The notes: generated by a model not told the origin, from the letters alone. A stretch of DNA of 64,000 nucleotides from Ctenosaura bakeri (GCA_948474755.1 CAOLHI010000420.1:434001-498000); one strand, 5' to 3'; shown: positions 32,126 to 44,587, numbered from the stretch's first letter. Made by a program: numbers and translations.

Positions 32126-32572
32126 TCTAAAGTAGGAGTGGCTGAGTTTGGAAGGGTAGGGGGCTGCATTAGTCCCTCAGGACACCTTGGAGGGCCATAC
32201 TCTCCACCATGCATGCTTCTGTGGAAAAAAAATATATTATTATTTTTTTTGCCCCCAAATGCTCTAAACACCTTCTGGGGACATGGAAGGCTTTTCACTA
32301 AGTTTTTTTTTTGGCTTTCCTAGGCCATTTTTGGCCCAGGAGAGACCTTTATTAACAACAGGATAAAAGGAGAAGTCACTTCCTGTTTCAAAAAAAGGCC
32401 TTTCCTGGGCCTAAATTGGCCCAGCCACTTCCCCATGTGGTGGAATTGCCTTCCACATACCACTAGAGGATGTTTTGGGACGTTTTGGAGCATTTTTATT
32501 CCTAAGGGGTACAAAAATGGCCCTGGAGAGTCACATGCAGTCAGTGGGATGCATTTTGCCTGCCCATGATAT
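32126..32572. mobile_element. Unclassified interspersed element, hAT-like (copy 2)
   Basis: Longer relative of 7021-7306. It starts near GGAGTGGCTGAGTTTGG and ends near TTTTGCCTGCCCATGA, so its two ends are roughly inverted (GTGGNNNA / TGCCCAY). Shared core: AGAAGTCACTTCC, GGGCCTAAA, CTAGAGGATGTTTTGGGA and AAAATGGCCCTGG. Confidence 0.45.
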
Positions 32573-32719
32573 AAAAACAATAAAATATTTTCTGAAATGC
32601 CTGGTCTTTAAAAAAAAAATCACCTGACATTGAAAAAATCAGTGAGTCAATGTGCCACCACTGAAAATCCCCTTTCACTTGTAAACATTTGCCAGGTGAT
32701 CTGAAAAAAAGGTTTCGGA

Positions 32720-32860
32720 TGATGATTGTAGGATTTGGTGGGTGAGATCCTCCATCAAGTAAACTTGCCCCTAAGATGTTTAAGACTTTATAGGTTAAAA
32801 CCAATGCTTTGAATGTGGCCCCAAAATGGATGCAGTTAAGTAGCAGCCAGTGCAGAGGGA
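32720..32860 (-). pseudogene. Decayed L2-type LINE reverse transcriptase C-terminal part
   Basis: The minus-strand frame (within 32541-32918) reads LHWLLLNCIHFG, then FKALVLTYKVLNILG, matching the LHWLP..., F(K)ALVLTYKALNGLG pattern found in the C-terminal region of L2-clade ORF2. The rest of the protein is absent or frameshifted, and the ORF runs on into unrelated sequence. Confidence 0.6.
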
Positions 32861-32929
32861 AAAGTAGTGGCATTCTCTCCCAATACAGCTTGTATAACAG
32901 TGCAAAAGTACAAAACATAATTGCAATAA

Positions 32930-33525
32930 TTTAAAACAGTTATTTAAAAATTTGCAGGGGGGTGGTGGAATTTAGCTAAAAGATCCCTAAAATTAATTAA
33001 ACCATTAAGAACACAGTTTTAAACCAGCAGAAAATTAGCCGTCAAGCCATGGCCAGCCTACATACAAAACATAAAAAGAAATTGCAGCTAAGAGAAATGT
33101 GAAACAAATAGTTCTTCAAAGACCGTTCAAAAACAAGAATGAATGGGAGGCCTTGGGAGGCAGTTACACTTTTCATTCTAAAGGACATCAGACTTTCAAG
33201 CTCGAAAGATTCCCAGGGCAGCTTTTAAATTAAGAAGAAAATAAAACAACATGCAATAAAACTCACCAGTAAAATGCATAATAGAACAAGCTAAATATAT
33301 AAAACTAAGTGGATGAGAAATATATTAAATTACCACCTCAGTAGTCTATACCAATAAGAACATTGCCTGGTGTGAAACAGATAAAGTTGTCACTATATTA
33401 GCCTATTTGACCAGGGAATTCCAAAGGAAGGTCACCACTAAAAAGTCCCTAATTGACTCTTGATGCATAGGAGCTGCAGAAGGACCTCTGAGGAAGATCT
33501 CATCTTCTGAGTAGATACCTGTAAG
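32930..33525. other. Intronic DNA, probably decayed LINE
   Basis: A-rich sequence next to the L2 fragment, with no clear element ends. It may be older LINE sequence but I cannot show it. Confidence 0.3.
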
Positions 33526-33532
33526 AGGAGGT

Positions 33533-33718
33533 GATTGTTGTTGTTGTCTTCAAGTAATTTCTGACTTATGGCAACTCTAAGGCAAACCTATCACATGGTT
33601 TTCTGGGGCTGGGAGTGTGTGATGCTCCCAAGGTCACCCAGTAGGCTTCCATGGGAGAGTAGGGGATTGATCCTCAAACCACTATAACTCTCAAATCACT
33701 ACACCACATTGGCTCTCA
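33533..33718 (-). mobile_element. tRNA-derived SINE
   Basis: GTTGTTGTTGTCTTCAAGT tail, CTGACTTATGGCAACTCTAA, CCCAAGGTCACCCAGTAGGC, then CACTACACCACATTGGCTCT head in reverse orientation. A small duplication of the ATCACTAC/CTCAAACCACTA head region is present. Confidence 0.88.
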
Positions 33719-33724
33719 AAAACA

Positions 33725-36265
33725 TACATACCCTTTAAATATATGAATCACTAAAATTACATACAGTTGGAAAATATGCTTACATTAATGGGAAGGACAC
33801 ATACAAAAATGCATATGGAAATGGAAAAATGTGCACAAAAATTACACTGATAAGATAGAAAAAGTATATATGAAGAGTGTATTCAAATTTCCATGAGGGA
33901 AGGAAAAATCAGCACCTTGCAACCAGATAGAAAGAAAGGAATTACAGTACAGGTGAGATTTTAAGGAATACAACATAAAATGAAACATACGACTGAGGGA
34001 TTTTCACACCCCTGATCCTGAATTGTAAAGAGCTTTGAATATCAGTACCTGAATTCTGCTCAAAAACAGAATGGAAACTGGTACGGTGGTTTTAAGACTG
34101 GCAAGATAAGTTCTTATGCTTGTTGCAGAGAAAACATGTGAATAACATGGAGGGTTTTGTTCTTTTTTTTAAAATGGCATAGAACAACACTCTGCTTAAC
34201 ATCTATTAGAATGCTTAATTCTCTTCATTTGTACCCAGAGATACCCAGAGCAGTTAATATTATATTGTCAGAAAAAAATGTTTTGGGAAGGAGGGGGCTG
34301 TTCAGAGTTGTCTGCCTAGTTGTCATTTGTGTTCAATGTCTTCATGATACTATTCAGGATTATTATAACATACCTGATCATAGCAGGAACAGAATGAGGC
34401 AGAAATCAGATTGCAACCTCCTGGTGCATAGTTCTCTGTGTGATCTGCAAGGATTTCTCACTCTCATTTTACATTTCACTCTCATTTTACTTTTTCACAG
34501 TGGGATAAATTGTATTGCTGAAATGAAGAAAACTTGGCAAGAAGTGGGGGGTTTTGTGAAAAGTCTATGACTTCCATTCAGTTCTGTTACTAAAGAGAAA
34601 TTCCAGGTTTCAGAATTATTCAAAGCATATATGTTTTACCAAGCCCTCGATGATAGATCTTGGGTTTCTAGTAAAAGACATAATGCATCTTGCCTGGCCA
34701 ATCTGTTCATCCTTGTATCTAAAATACATACCACTAATACATTTGCATGTATTTCTAAATATTTGAGTGTAATTTGTATGAGGCATTTCAAGTACCCCCT
34801 TCTGTACCTAGTTTACATCCATTATGAACATTCCTGTTGTTTCAAAAATTACTCAGCTGAACCATTCAACACCACTACATGCCATGAAGGCAGATGTAAA
34901 GAAACAGATGAAATTTAATCTTGATTCCTGCTTTAGGCTTACTGCCATTGTTCAAATAAATAGATTCCAGGAAGGTCCCACTTTTTGATACTCTGTTGTG
35001 TGATGACTCAATCTTTTGATGCTTCCAAATTAAGGACAAGTTCCCTTAATTTGATGGGGATTCCTCTTTTCATCAGTTGTTCTTGCCTACAGAGGCTTAC
35101 TTGGAGCTGCTCATTGTACTCACTGCTTGCAAAGTGAGCTGGGGGGGGGAGGTCCTAAATTGGCTGAGAGACTTTGCAAGCAGCATGTGCATGGTCAGTA
35201 ACAAGTGAGCTTCTGAAAGTCCTTCATGCTCCCTACAGTATATGGGTTCTGCTTTTCAACAATTCCATTTTCTGACAGTGTTCTGGTTCCTAACCTATCT
35301 GATAAGGGGGGAAGCCTGGATCCAGCTAGAACTTTCTAATCCCAGCCATCCCAGTAATATTTTGAGAGATCAAAACAGCAAGGATGTCAAAACTTATCAA
35401 GGCTATTAATTAGCATAATAAAAAGCTTAAGACTTAAGGCAATAGCAGTAGGAATAAACCTATTAGAAGAGGGTAGCTGGTTGTTCCATGTATGTGTATT
35501 CTGTTGTGGCACAATTAAGAAAGTAAGAGTAATAATGATGATGGTAGTAGGAGTAGCAATACCTAGAACAGCGTCAGCAATAAAGCATGCATAATTGCTA
35601 GGCACAGTGATGAAGTTAAAAATAATGGGGCCTGTCTGTAGACTTACATCCCAAAAGGTAAAAAATAAGCAACATTTGGGAAGGCAAGAAAGAGAGGAGT
35701 GCCAATCAGGAGAAATCATGATGAATAAACATATCTTAAGGACGCACTTGAATGCAGCAACAACACAGAAAGAGAGTTGGATGTTAGATATAAGGACAAC
35801 CCACTGGTAGGGGGCTGCAAGAAAGAAGGAGTCAGGGAGAAAGTGGAAAAGATACTCTTATGAGGTTGGTACCTGTTTTTCTTTTTTTTTCAGATTAATT
35901 TTTAAAATTAATTTGTAGCACAAACAATGTAAATTACAGTCAAAACAACATGCAATCAAAAATAAAGAAAAAGATATTTAAAAACACAGCAGGGTTCTGA
36001 GCACCTCCATCCTAACTGTAAAGAAAAGAAGAAAAAGAAAGGAAAAAATATATTATTCTACTATTACAGATCCAACTAAATAATTGTAATAAAATTACTA
36101 AAAACCATAGCCACAGATTGTTACATCAATAGACTTTTTATTGCTCAAAAAATCCATAAACAGTTTCACAATATGGTATATATTGACCATAGAATCATAT
36201 TGGGGGAGCTAGAGGTTCCTACAAAGAACATATTTTTCCATGGCAGGGGCAAATACGGTAAGAAT
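33725..36265. other. Intronic DNA, no gene seen
   Basis: AT-rich. The 137-codon ORF at 34157-34570 and the ORF at 35387-35719 (minus) have no recognisable domain and no splice-flanked structure. A local direct duplication of CACTCTCATTTTAC lies near 34456-34490. Confidence 0.45.
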
Positions 36266-36269
36266 TTTG

Positions 36270-36340
36270 TAAATGAATTAAAATAAAAATCAAATAATCA
36301 AATCTGTGAATGTTGAACCTGTGAAAATGGAGGGCTAACT
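36270..36340. mobile_element. Tigger-like MITE end
   Basis: ATAATCAAATCTGTGAATGT, TGAACCTGTGAAAATGGAGG and GCTAACTGTA match the right end at 47900-47950 (AATAATCAAATCTGGACAAG, CCTGCAAATGTGGAGGG). It ends at TA. Confidence 0.5.
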
Positions 36341-36680
36341 GTATTAATGAGATCCTAAGCAGAATTTACAATCTCATAACTTTGAAGATTCATGCAGACA
36401 GTCATGAATGATGTCCAAAACCTACCACTTAATCCAGGCCAGTGCCCCAATTGAAGGATTTTTAAAGCACTACAGATCAGGGCAGTGTGAAAGGATAACT
36501 GCAGGGTACTCCCAGTTACAAGGTATGTAGAGATAAGCAGCTGCAGCAGGACCCTGCAGGGGTCTTTCCAGCTACCTGTCTTAACGTACCTCATGACCAG
36601 GAAACATGGTAGTCATCATTTCCCAGCGCCCAGACCAGTAGTGCCTCAGAAACCCTTCAGTTGAGACCCAGCCTAGCTTA

Positions 36681-36882
36681 GGCCGTTTCTGTACTACACT
36701 GTTACAGTGCTATTATTCCACTTTCAACATCCTGTGGAATTCTGGGGTTTGTAGTTTACTGAGGCCAAAGAGCTCTCTGGCTAAGAATTCTAAATGCCCA
36801 TCCCTAAACTAAAAGCCCCAGGATTCTATAGGATGTTGAAAGTGGAATAACAGCACTATAACAGTGTAGTACGGAATTGGTC
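36681..36882. mobile_element. Palindromic MITE, PIF/Harbinger-like (copy 5)
   Basis: GGCCGTTTCTGTACTACACT left and GTGTAGTACGGAATTGGTC right, with mirrored core CATCCTGTGGAATTCTGGGG / CCCCAGGATTCTATAGGATG. TTA precedes the left end. Same length (202 bp) as copy 1. Confidence 0.8.
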
Positions 36883-36969
36883 TGTAATTTTTGGGAGAGG
36901 TAGCACTAACAGAAGTAGCTATGATGACACAGCTCCATCATTGTAGCTCCATCTGATGATATAGGATTT

Positions 36970-37075
36970 GGGCCATTATTTTCAACACAGAAAGTGCTGT
37001 TTCCTGTGCAGAAAACACTGCAGGAAAAAAGAAAAACCTCATGCGCAAATTTTGTGCAGAATAAATATCAAGCTG
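36970..37075. mobile_element. Foldback element fragment related to 1146-1340
   Basis: Contains TTTCCTGTGCAGAAAACACT and TTTTGTGCAGAATAAAT, the same TTTTCTGNGCAGAAAAC and GNGCAGAATAA motifs as the element at 1146-1340. Partial and more decayed. Confidence 0.35.
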
Positions 37076-37361
37076 TAAAAATTTCCCTCATCATGGTTTC
37101 CTGATAATCAAGGAACATAGTTTTGACCATTTACAAAAATATTTTCAAGTATCTTTTCCCCTTCTGCTCTGAAGTCAGTGTGCACAGGACTATAGCCTTA
37201 GATTGCTGTCCTACACATACCTGGTTGTAAGGCTCATTTAGACAGTGAGATTAATTTCCCTGGTGAAAATGTATGAAATTGCATTGTTAGAGAAGCAATG
37301 GCTTAGGACTTAAATGAAACCACAGATAATAAGTAAACAGCATTAAGTATTGTGTAACCTT

Positions 37362-37530
37362 AAAGAATAACCAGTTTTATTTGGCATGTGCTTTTGTGGG
37401 CTATGAAACTGAAGAAAAGTACAGGAATCAAGAAAAGCAAATGCCAAATAAAATTGGCTGCTCTTTAAAATACCACAAGACTTCGTGTGTTTGGGTGTAA
37501 CAGACTAACCTGGCTACCCACCCAAAAATC
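37362..37530. mobile_element. Inverted pair of an amniote repeat end
   Basis: Arms 37362-37395 and 37433-37466 are imperfect reverse complements (TTTTATTTGGCATGTGCTTT against AAAAGCAAATGCCAAATAAA). The right arm continues into CTTTAAAATACCACAAGACT and GTAACAGACTAACCTGGCTACC, a repeat end I know from many reptile sequences but cannot name with certainty. A relative lies at 48095-48225. Confidence 0.5.
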
Positions 37531-37984
37531 CTTAAGAAGACAAAGCTAAACACTCATGTGGACTCTTGCAGCATTCTAACAGGCTACTTTCAAATTCTGT
37601 AACAACACAACAAACTATAGATTAACTTTCCTACTCTGTGCCATGCACTTAATAATGCACTAAAAGCAAAGAAAGGAATGTAAACACAGTGTACTGTTCC
37701 AGAGATGCCTGAATGCAGGAAATGCTTTAATTAAAACAATCCAGGTGACTTAAGCAACTAAACCAACCTGCAGAAATTGCGGGAAAGCAAAGAGTCAACT
37801 GTATACCTGCAAAACGGAGGCAGGAGAAAGGACCATCATTGACAGACAAATTAATACTAAAAGAAGGAATAAAACTAAGTGGAGTAAATATAAGATAAAA
37901 CCAGATAGATATGGCCTCCAAACACACTGGGAGATTTGAACCAGTCACATTTACTTGGCTTAACTGCTGCTCTAGAATGGTAGG

Positions 37985-38228
37985 ACTTGGTCTAATGGAT
38001 TTAAGTTAGATAATGGTCAATTTTGATTGAACATTAGAAGGAACTTCTTGACTAAAAGAGTGGTTCAGCGATGGAACCAGTTACTTAGAGGGATGCTGGG
38101 ATCTCTTTCTCTGGTTTTCAAAAAGAGACTGGACAGTTACCTACTGGGATGCTTTAGCTGGAGTTCCTGCATTCAGCAGGGGGTTGGATTCAGTGACCCA
38201 TAAGACACTTTTCACCTTTATGATTCTA
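37985..38228 (+). mobile_element. CR1 LINE 3' end
   Basis: GAAGGAACTTCTTGACTAAA, GAGTGGTTCAGCGATGGAAC, TCAAAAAGAGACTGGACAG, GCAGGGGGTTGGATTCAGTG and a terminal TATGATTCTAA. Typical CR1 3' UTR with the coding part truncated away. Confidence 0.9.
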
Positions 38229-38326
38229 ACCTACCTCACATGGCTTGTGGGAGGTGAAGTGGCATGGACAAATGTGTATGTTGCCCTGACCAACTGGGCA
38301 GAAGGATGTTGATAACTATCGGTAGT

Positions 38327-38343
38327 GACTGACTGACTGACTG
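38327..38343. repeat. (GACT)n short tandem repeat
   Basis: Four to five GACT units. Confidence 0.8.
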
Positions 38344-40467
38344 GCAAATAGGAGCTGTGTGTTTGTATTTCAGACTCTCAAGTTAAAACTGTAGCATCAT
38401 CATTAAAGAATATAACACAGCATAGTTCTAGCGATCTGGTGAAAGTTCTTTATAGACTTCAGCTTATTAGGATAGGCAATCCAATGCCCTCAATTTTTCT
38501 CCCCCTACAACTTCCACAAATCCTGTTCATCTAATGATCAGAGATCATGACAGTTATAGTCCAAAATATCTGAAGTGGCATAGGTTGCTCACCCCAATGA
38601 GCCTGTTATACAAAATGTTCCTGCAACCACCTGCAGGAGGGATAGAGAGTTTTGTAGTTCTTCAGAATCTTTTGCTTCCACCATCTCTCTGTCTGTGCTG
38701 AGAAGGGTTGATGAGAGTTGCAGTCCAACAATATCTAGAGAGTTACAATTTGTGTCCCTCCTCCCTACCCTCTTGTCTACAGACAGTGCTGCAATGGAAT
38801 GAGGATTTGCAAGGTGGAAGCTATGAACATTTTTAATTAGCATGTATGATGATGATGATGATATCTGCCTTCCGTGTTCGTTTTGTGCTTCGCAGCACAG
38901 TAGCTGGGGAGAATATATATATATATATTTCCCCCAAAACTGTATTTTTATTGTGACTTGTTTCTGTTGTAATGTAAAATATTTTGCAGTGTCTTGGTCT
39001 TGAATGAGCAATTAAGACCCATTTATTTTACAACGGATCAGCTTCTGGGAAGACGAAAACTGCTAGAATTGATTTGCTGATATGGTTCAAAACAGCTGTG
39101 TGCATTTCTGGACTCTCTTTGGGGATACAGCTTTTGGGGCTGCAATGATGAGCATCTGTGCTTCAAAATATATCACTGCACCATTGCCTGCAGACAGTGT
39201 AGCTTCATACACAGGACAGTTGGCCCATGGGAAGTTATCATGCAGCAGCAACAAGTAGCAAGTTGCCATCTCTTTTTTTGCCCTCTGACAGACAGCAGCT
39301 GCACAAGGCAACCAAACAAATGGGTGCCTGAACGCCGCAGTAATTGCTAGCTATCTCCAGGGGTCTCCGCCTTTCAGGCATTTAAAAAACACAGCTAAAC
39401 ACAGTTATGGCATTAAAATGCTTCTTCAGATGTGACTAATGGCTTGCAGGCAGAATGGGTTTGCGTTATGCAGATGAGATAAATGTGGGTGTTGGCAATC
39501 CAGAAGTGTAATTACATAACAATGGCTTTATACAAATAAAATTAAAATTAGGATATACAATTTGTGTTCGGTGTGTGTCAGTGTGTAAAAAAGAAGGAGA
39601 TTTTTCACGTTGACCCTCCAATTAAATGGAGTAGACACACTGAGCAATAACACAGGGGGGATTTTTCTGTGTTTTTTGAACATTTTGGAAAACTTATGGG
39701 AAAGAAAAGGGAAGTTATTCAGTTCTTTCTACTTAGATCAGTTGTTCCAAACATGTGTGGGCTGTTTAGGGGCGATGTATGTGTATATTTGCGTGTTCTT
39801 GTTCTGTTTTGCTTTTCCATTTTTTTTAAGTGGGAAAAGAAAGAGTGCTCCATGAAAATAAAAATAGATGCAAAATATTCATGCTTGCAAGGCTGGTCCA
39901 ACCCTGATGCTTGCTTGGCCAGTCAGGAGTGGAATTATGCAGCCTGCTCCTAGTGAGATAGCCTGGGAGCCTGCATTTGGCAGAGAAAGCAACAGTTATG
40001 AACACTCTTTGATGTCAGTCTCTCTCATGTATGGTTAATTATCGTGGTGTATGTGGCTTTGTTTTAAAGAAAAAAATGCAAAAATGTTCTGTGCCTCCTT
40101 GGTGGGGTCATGTTTGTTTTTAAACATGGTGTTCCATTTGGCTTCAGTACAGCTGAACCAGAAGGCTGAAGAGACTTCTTACACCACAGTCATCCTAACT
40201 CCCTCTGCCTGCCAGAGAAGCTGTTTTCACCGAAAACAAATTATCTGCATGTCATAGCAAAAGAATTGAGAAACAAAGGGAGGGACAGGGAGGGACTGGC
40301 AGGGCAGATCAGCAATAGACAAAACAGACAAAGTGCAGCACTTTTCAAATTTACTGCTCTCCACTCCTGTAAATTCTTATAACATTATTCACCCCACCTC
40401 TCTATGGGCAAGGACTAGCAGCAGCTCTCTAGGATAGGGATTTAGGGTAGGAATCTCACCTTGAGAT

Positions 40468-40515
40468 CCCTGGTATTCCTTGGTGTTCTCCTGCCCGAGT
40501 ACCAGCCAGGTATTC
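40468..40515 (-). mobile_element. 5S-derived SINE fragment
   Basis: CCCTGGTATTCCTTGGTGTT, CTCCTGCCCGAGTACCAGCC, AGG is the reverse complement of CCTGGTTAGTACTTGGATGGGAGACCACCAAGGAATACCAGGG-type 5S SINE sequence, with the remainder lost. Confidence 0.55.
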
Positions 40516-41401
40516 GTCCAAAATCAGAGGAGAATGGGTGCATTCAGAGTGGTGTAGTCATATTGGAGAGGGCATGACAGAACAAGAAGTTATGTTTGTA
40601 TCTAGTTCTGAATGGCTGCAAATGAGAGAATAGATGGAAGTAGAATTGCTGTGCTCGTGCAAAAATGCAATGTGTGATATTGTACCCCAGCCCACAAGAT
40701 TAGGAAGATTACACTATCTGTTCAGTGGCTAGAGCTTGGAAGTAACTATTTACAAACAAATAACTTGAAATTGTTTCTTTCTTCAGTAAGGAAGGAACAG
40801 CTGAGTTACATTACAGTTACAAACTGACAAGAGTGTGGCTTCTCTAAATGGTGGAGGCCAAACACCACACGATTCAGTGAGCAGCACAAATACCGCCTCA
40901 TTCTGTTGCATTCAAATTGCTATGCATTTTTTCTAAGTAACTTAAAAGTAAATATTTAAGTGTCTTCAAATGTAAAGAAAAGAAAGAATGACTTTTTAGA
41001 ACTTGAAACTTTAATGGGAACTGACTGCTTTCAGGAGAGAATCGAGAATTATAATTGTAACTAATTACTTTTAAAAAGTAACTTCTCAAGGTCTGTTCAT
41101 TTCAGCAGACTGTTTAAAGCATAACATTAATATATTAAGGAAAGGAGAGAATATATAAAACCCTAGTAAGCAAATTCAAAGATGGCTAGAAACTTAGGAC
41201 AACTTCTGACAAGGAGTTAGTTCCCCAGGAGGCTCATCTACATAGTCCTAATTCTTGGTGTCTGATAATTTCAGTGGAGCTCACCCCTCACAAGCTTATC
41301 CTTAGGGATGCTAAAGTCCCCCCTTGCTCTCCCTGTTCTGGAGTCCATGGCAGATCTTCAGGATGGCTCAGCAAATGTGGTGTAGGTGTGACACAAAAGT
41401 G

Positions 41402-41437
41402 GAAGGAGGAGGAGGACGAGGAAGAGGAGGAGGAGAT
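41402..41437. repeat. (GGA)n purine tract
   Basis: GGAGGAGGAGGACGAGG, AAGAGGAGGAGGAG: an imperfect GGA repeat on the + strand. Confidence 0.9.
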
Positions 41438-41849
41438 TTTTTAAAAGGTTGGGATCATGTGGCATGTTTGCTTGTCATCTCTTAGTCTGCTACAATGTGC
41501 CATCCATTCTGGCTGAAACTTGCAAGCTCCCTGTGCTTTGGCAAGTAGTCATTATGGGACTGCAAGTTGGCCGGCGCCGTTCTAGCTACGCCAGTGAATT
41601 GTTACATTTGTAGCCAAGCTAAAGGACTGGAAAAATATAAAAGTTAACAACCATTTACCAATTCTATTTTTATTCTTAATTGTGAATATTTTCAAAGCTC
41701 TAGAGAAATCTCTGCCTTGGTTTGGCATATCACATCTAGCCTCAGCCTTGAGTGCATTGTTCCCAAATAGGAAGAGAGGTACGGGGGCGGGGGAGGTGAT
41801 CAAGGACTATGGTCAAGGGCAGATTCTTAGAGAACTTTGTAAAACTTAC

Positions 41850-41905
41850 TTTTTTAAAATACAACTCCTAGAATCCCCTAATCAGTATGGTCAGTTATGG
41901 CTGAC
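41850..41905. mobile_element. MITE fragment with ACAACTCCTAGAATCCCC
   Basis: TACAACTCCTAGAATCCCCT then AATCAGTATGGTCAGTTATG, following AAAACTTACTTTTTTAAA. Same motif order as 15650, 19645 and 51205. Confidence 0.45.
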
Positions 41906-42299
41906 TCTCCTTTACCTGCCTGGATCTATTTAATTTAAATGGATTTAAATAGGATGTTTAGCTAAACCTTGACTGTGTGTCTGTCATTTTTGTGTATTGA
42001 GATTTTGTGTGTTTGAATTAGGAATGCTTGAAGACTGTCATCTTTAGGAATTCCACTGTGAACTATTCATTCCAATATGAACAATTGCTACTATCATGAG
42101 GAATAGAGGCAGTATGAGCTACAGTTGCTATAAAGCTGAAGTGCCAAGGAAAGATGGCTTCTCCTGTTGTGCTTCTTGTGGTTTTCACATGGACCAATTT
42201 TGTCACTCTGTTAAGAGACTGCTCAGCTAGCTTTGGCTCAATTCAACATGGCTATTCTTAAATTCCTGATCTATACCTCTTGGATGAATGTGTGGATTG

Positions 42300-42445
42300 G
42301 ACAGCCAGTGTGAGTGGCTAGAGTACTGGAATGGAATCTGGGAGATTTGGGTGCAAGACCCTGTTGGGCCATGAAACTCACTGGGGGATCTTGGGCCAGC
42401 TACTTTCTGTCTCAGGATTGTTGTGAGGATACAACAGGAAGGACA
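42300..42445 (+). mobile_element. Second type of tRNA-derived SINE
   Basis: CAGCCAGTGTGAGTGGCTAG, GTACTGGAATGGAATCTGGG, GGGCCATGAAACTCACTGGG, then GGATTGTTGTGAGGATACAA. The tail differs from the CAA-tailed family (no GCCATAAGTC block). Confidence 0.75.
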
Positions 42446-42459
42446 AGGTACCACTGATC

Positions 42460-43660
42460 TTCCTCAGTTGAAGGAAAATTTGAATTTCAGTGCAGTTTAA
42501 TAACAATAAATTATAAATCCACTGAATTCCTTCTTCCTAAATGTTCTAGTGCATTTCTCAGCCCCAAAAAGTATGAAGATGCATTTTGAAAAAAAGTGAA
42601 AGAGAGATATGCTTAGAAATGCACATTTTGAGAGGAAAATACATTAAAATATGTATATTTGAATATGATTGTTTGTGCAGACATTTAAAAAGAATTGCAG
42701 ACTAATATGGACTAATATGGAGATGAGATGGAACAATTTATGAGCAAACACATGCAAAAGAGAGGCAATAGACCAGAAATAGACCAATCCATCCATCTCT
42801 AATCTGGATAGGACATAACTATTTCATCTTCTCAAGCCTTGCCATGTTCAATGGCATACATGGTTCCTTTTTTCCTGCAGTGGCACAGGGACATGTGAAC
42901 TGATGGCAAAGCATAGAAAGAAAAGCAAAACAGTACACATTTCTTCCTTTTTTCCTCTCTACATCTTGACATCCAAAAGGCCAAATCTAAGCACAACCTT
43001 TGAGGTTTTCCAGTCAATAATCAGTGCTGGATTAGCAGTTGCACATTTGCCTAGCCACAAGTGCATGTAGAACATCTGTTTCAACATTTCCAGTCAGGAG
43101 AAGTTCCTCCTGCATCCACATGTGCTTCCCAGATGGATTTTTTTAATGATTGCACAGAGATTCGACATTTAAGGAATAAAATTGTTCTTTCTTCAGAATT
43201 GGTTAGGGGGGCTCACTCATCTTCACCTTCACCCCTTCCTCTCCCCTACAGGCATTCTCAGTATGGAATCAGCAGGCTTTATTATGTGTTGTTTGCAAGT
43301 CTTTTGTAAACTTAAACATTTAAATTCAAATTTCAGTTGTTCCTCAACTAGGAGAGTTCAGATCCAAATTCACACCCCGTGGGTGGTTTGTACGTGTTAT
43401 ATCTTTTTAAAACTAATTGCACAAAATGTTCGCTCCCTGATGTCTGGGCTGGTGTATATGTGTTTTTGTGTGTAATGGCTTGGTTAAAATTGCATGGTTA
43501 CAAAAACAGCTTTTATTCCCCTATAGAAGAAACTTTACCTATATTAACTGTACATATGCTGGGATGGGGCAATATTCTGGATGCTCCTTTATCTAGTGTT
43601 CAATATCAGATTCCATTTAAATGTTTGAAATCTAAACCTCTTTTATTTCTTCTTCTATTG
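42460..43660. other. Intronic DNA, nothing recognised
   Basis: AT-rich sequence with a small direct duplication ACTAATATGG at 42700-42720. No exon or repeat family recognised. Confidence 0.4.
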
Positions 43661-43664
43661 TTGT

Positions 43665-43850
43665 AAGTGTAATGGTTTGAGCATTGGACTATGACCCTAG
43701 AGACCAAGGTTTGAGTCCCAGCCCGGCCATGGAAACCCACTGGGTGACTTTGGGCATGTCACATACTGTCAGCCTCAGAAAATCTTGCGATAAGTTTGTC
43801 TTAGGGTCATTATAAGACAGAAACAACTTGAAGGCACACAACACAACAAA
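43665..43850 (+). mobile_element. tRNA-derived SINE
   Basis: GTAATGGTTTGAGCATTGGA, CTATGACCCTAGAGACCAAG, CCATGGAAACCCACTGGGTG, AACAACTTGAAGGCACACAA, CACAACAA. Directly followed by an RTE-like LINE end. Confidence 0.9.
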
Positions 43851-43861
43851 TGCTAAGAACT

Positions 43862-44125
43862 GAAGAACTGAGGCTGTCATACTTTGGACATATCCCTTGT
43901 GATTCATGGGAACAGACAATAATGCTTGATAAAATGAAGGACAGCAGGAAAAGGAAAAGAGGGAGACCACACTACAGGTAGACTGATTCAGTTCAGGAAG
44001 CCAGAGCTCTGAGTTTGCAAGACCTGAGCAGAGCTGTTGATGACTGCGGCTCTTGGAGATCTCTCATTCATAGGGCCATCACAAGTCAAAGCTGATTTAA
44101 CAGTCAGGAACAAACAACATGAATG
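43862..44125 (+). mobile_element. RTE-like LINE 3' end
   Basis: GAGGCTGTCATACTTTGGAC, ATAATGCTTGATAAAATGAA, AAGAGGGAGACCACACTACA, TTTGCAAGACCTGAGCAG, CACAAGTCAAAGCTGATTTA and ACAGTCAGGAACAAACAA. The decayed frame corresponds to the YFGHIMR...RGRP..RW(I/L)D C-terminal pattern of LINE ORF2. Confidence 0.75.
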
Positions 44126-44356
44126 CTAAGCTGGGCAGCACCCTTACATTTCCAACAATTGTACAGAAGATAGAATTTTATCAAATGTTATTTGTTCAGC
44201 AGGGGTGAATAAGCTACATTGTTTTTCCAGAATGGTCACACAAGGAAAAATCCTTGCTCAACAAGCCACAACAGACCCACTGAAAAACATGAACAATGTC
44301 TCTTCATGGTGAGAGGGCTCACAGAGTTTCCAAAAACAATTTAAGAAAAAGCAAAA

Positions 44357-44587
44357 TTGTTGTTGTGTGCCTTCAAGTTGCTTCCAATTTATGGTAGCCC
44401 TAAGGCAAACTTATCACTTGATTTTCTTGGCAAGATTTGTTCAGAGGGGGTTTATCTTTGCCTTCCTTTGAGGCTAAGAGAATGTGACTTGCCCAAGGTC
44501 ACCCATGGGTTTCCATGGCTCAAGGGGGATTTGAACCTGTGTCTCCAGCATGATAACCCAGTGTTCAAACCACTACACCACACTGGC
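44357..44587 (-). mobile_element. tRNA-derived SINE, full length
   Basis: GTTGTTGTGTGCCTTCAAGT, TTCTTGGCAAGATTTGTTCA, GAGGCTAAGAGAATGTGACT, TGCCCAAGGTCACCC, CAAACCACTACACCACACTG in reverse orientation. Confidence 0.92.

Larger units (their letters stand above)
38350..42290. other. Intronic DNA with only small repeat fragments
   Basis: Small ATG and AT microsatellites (38848-38863, 38912-38929), a 5S SINE fragment (40468-40515), a GGA tract (41402-41437) and a MITE fragment (41850-41905). ORFs such as 38589-39011 (minus) show no domain. Confidence 0.45.

Noticed and set aside
34157..34570. 137-codon + strand ORF
   Set aside because: No domain or family resemblance, no splice-site pair around it, and its composition is that of the surrounding AT-rich intron.
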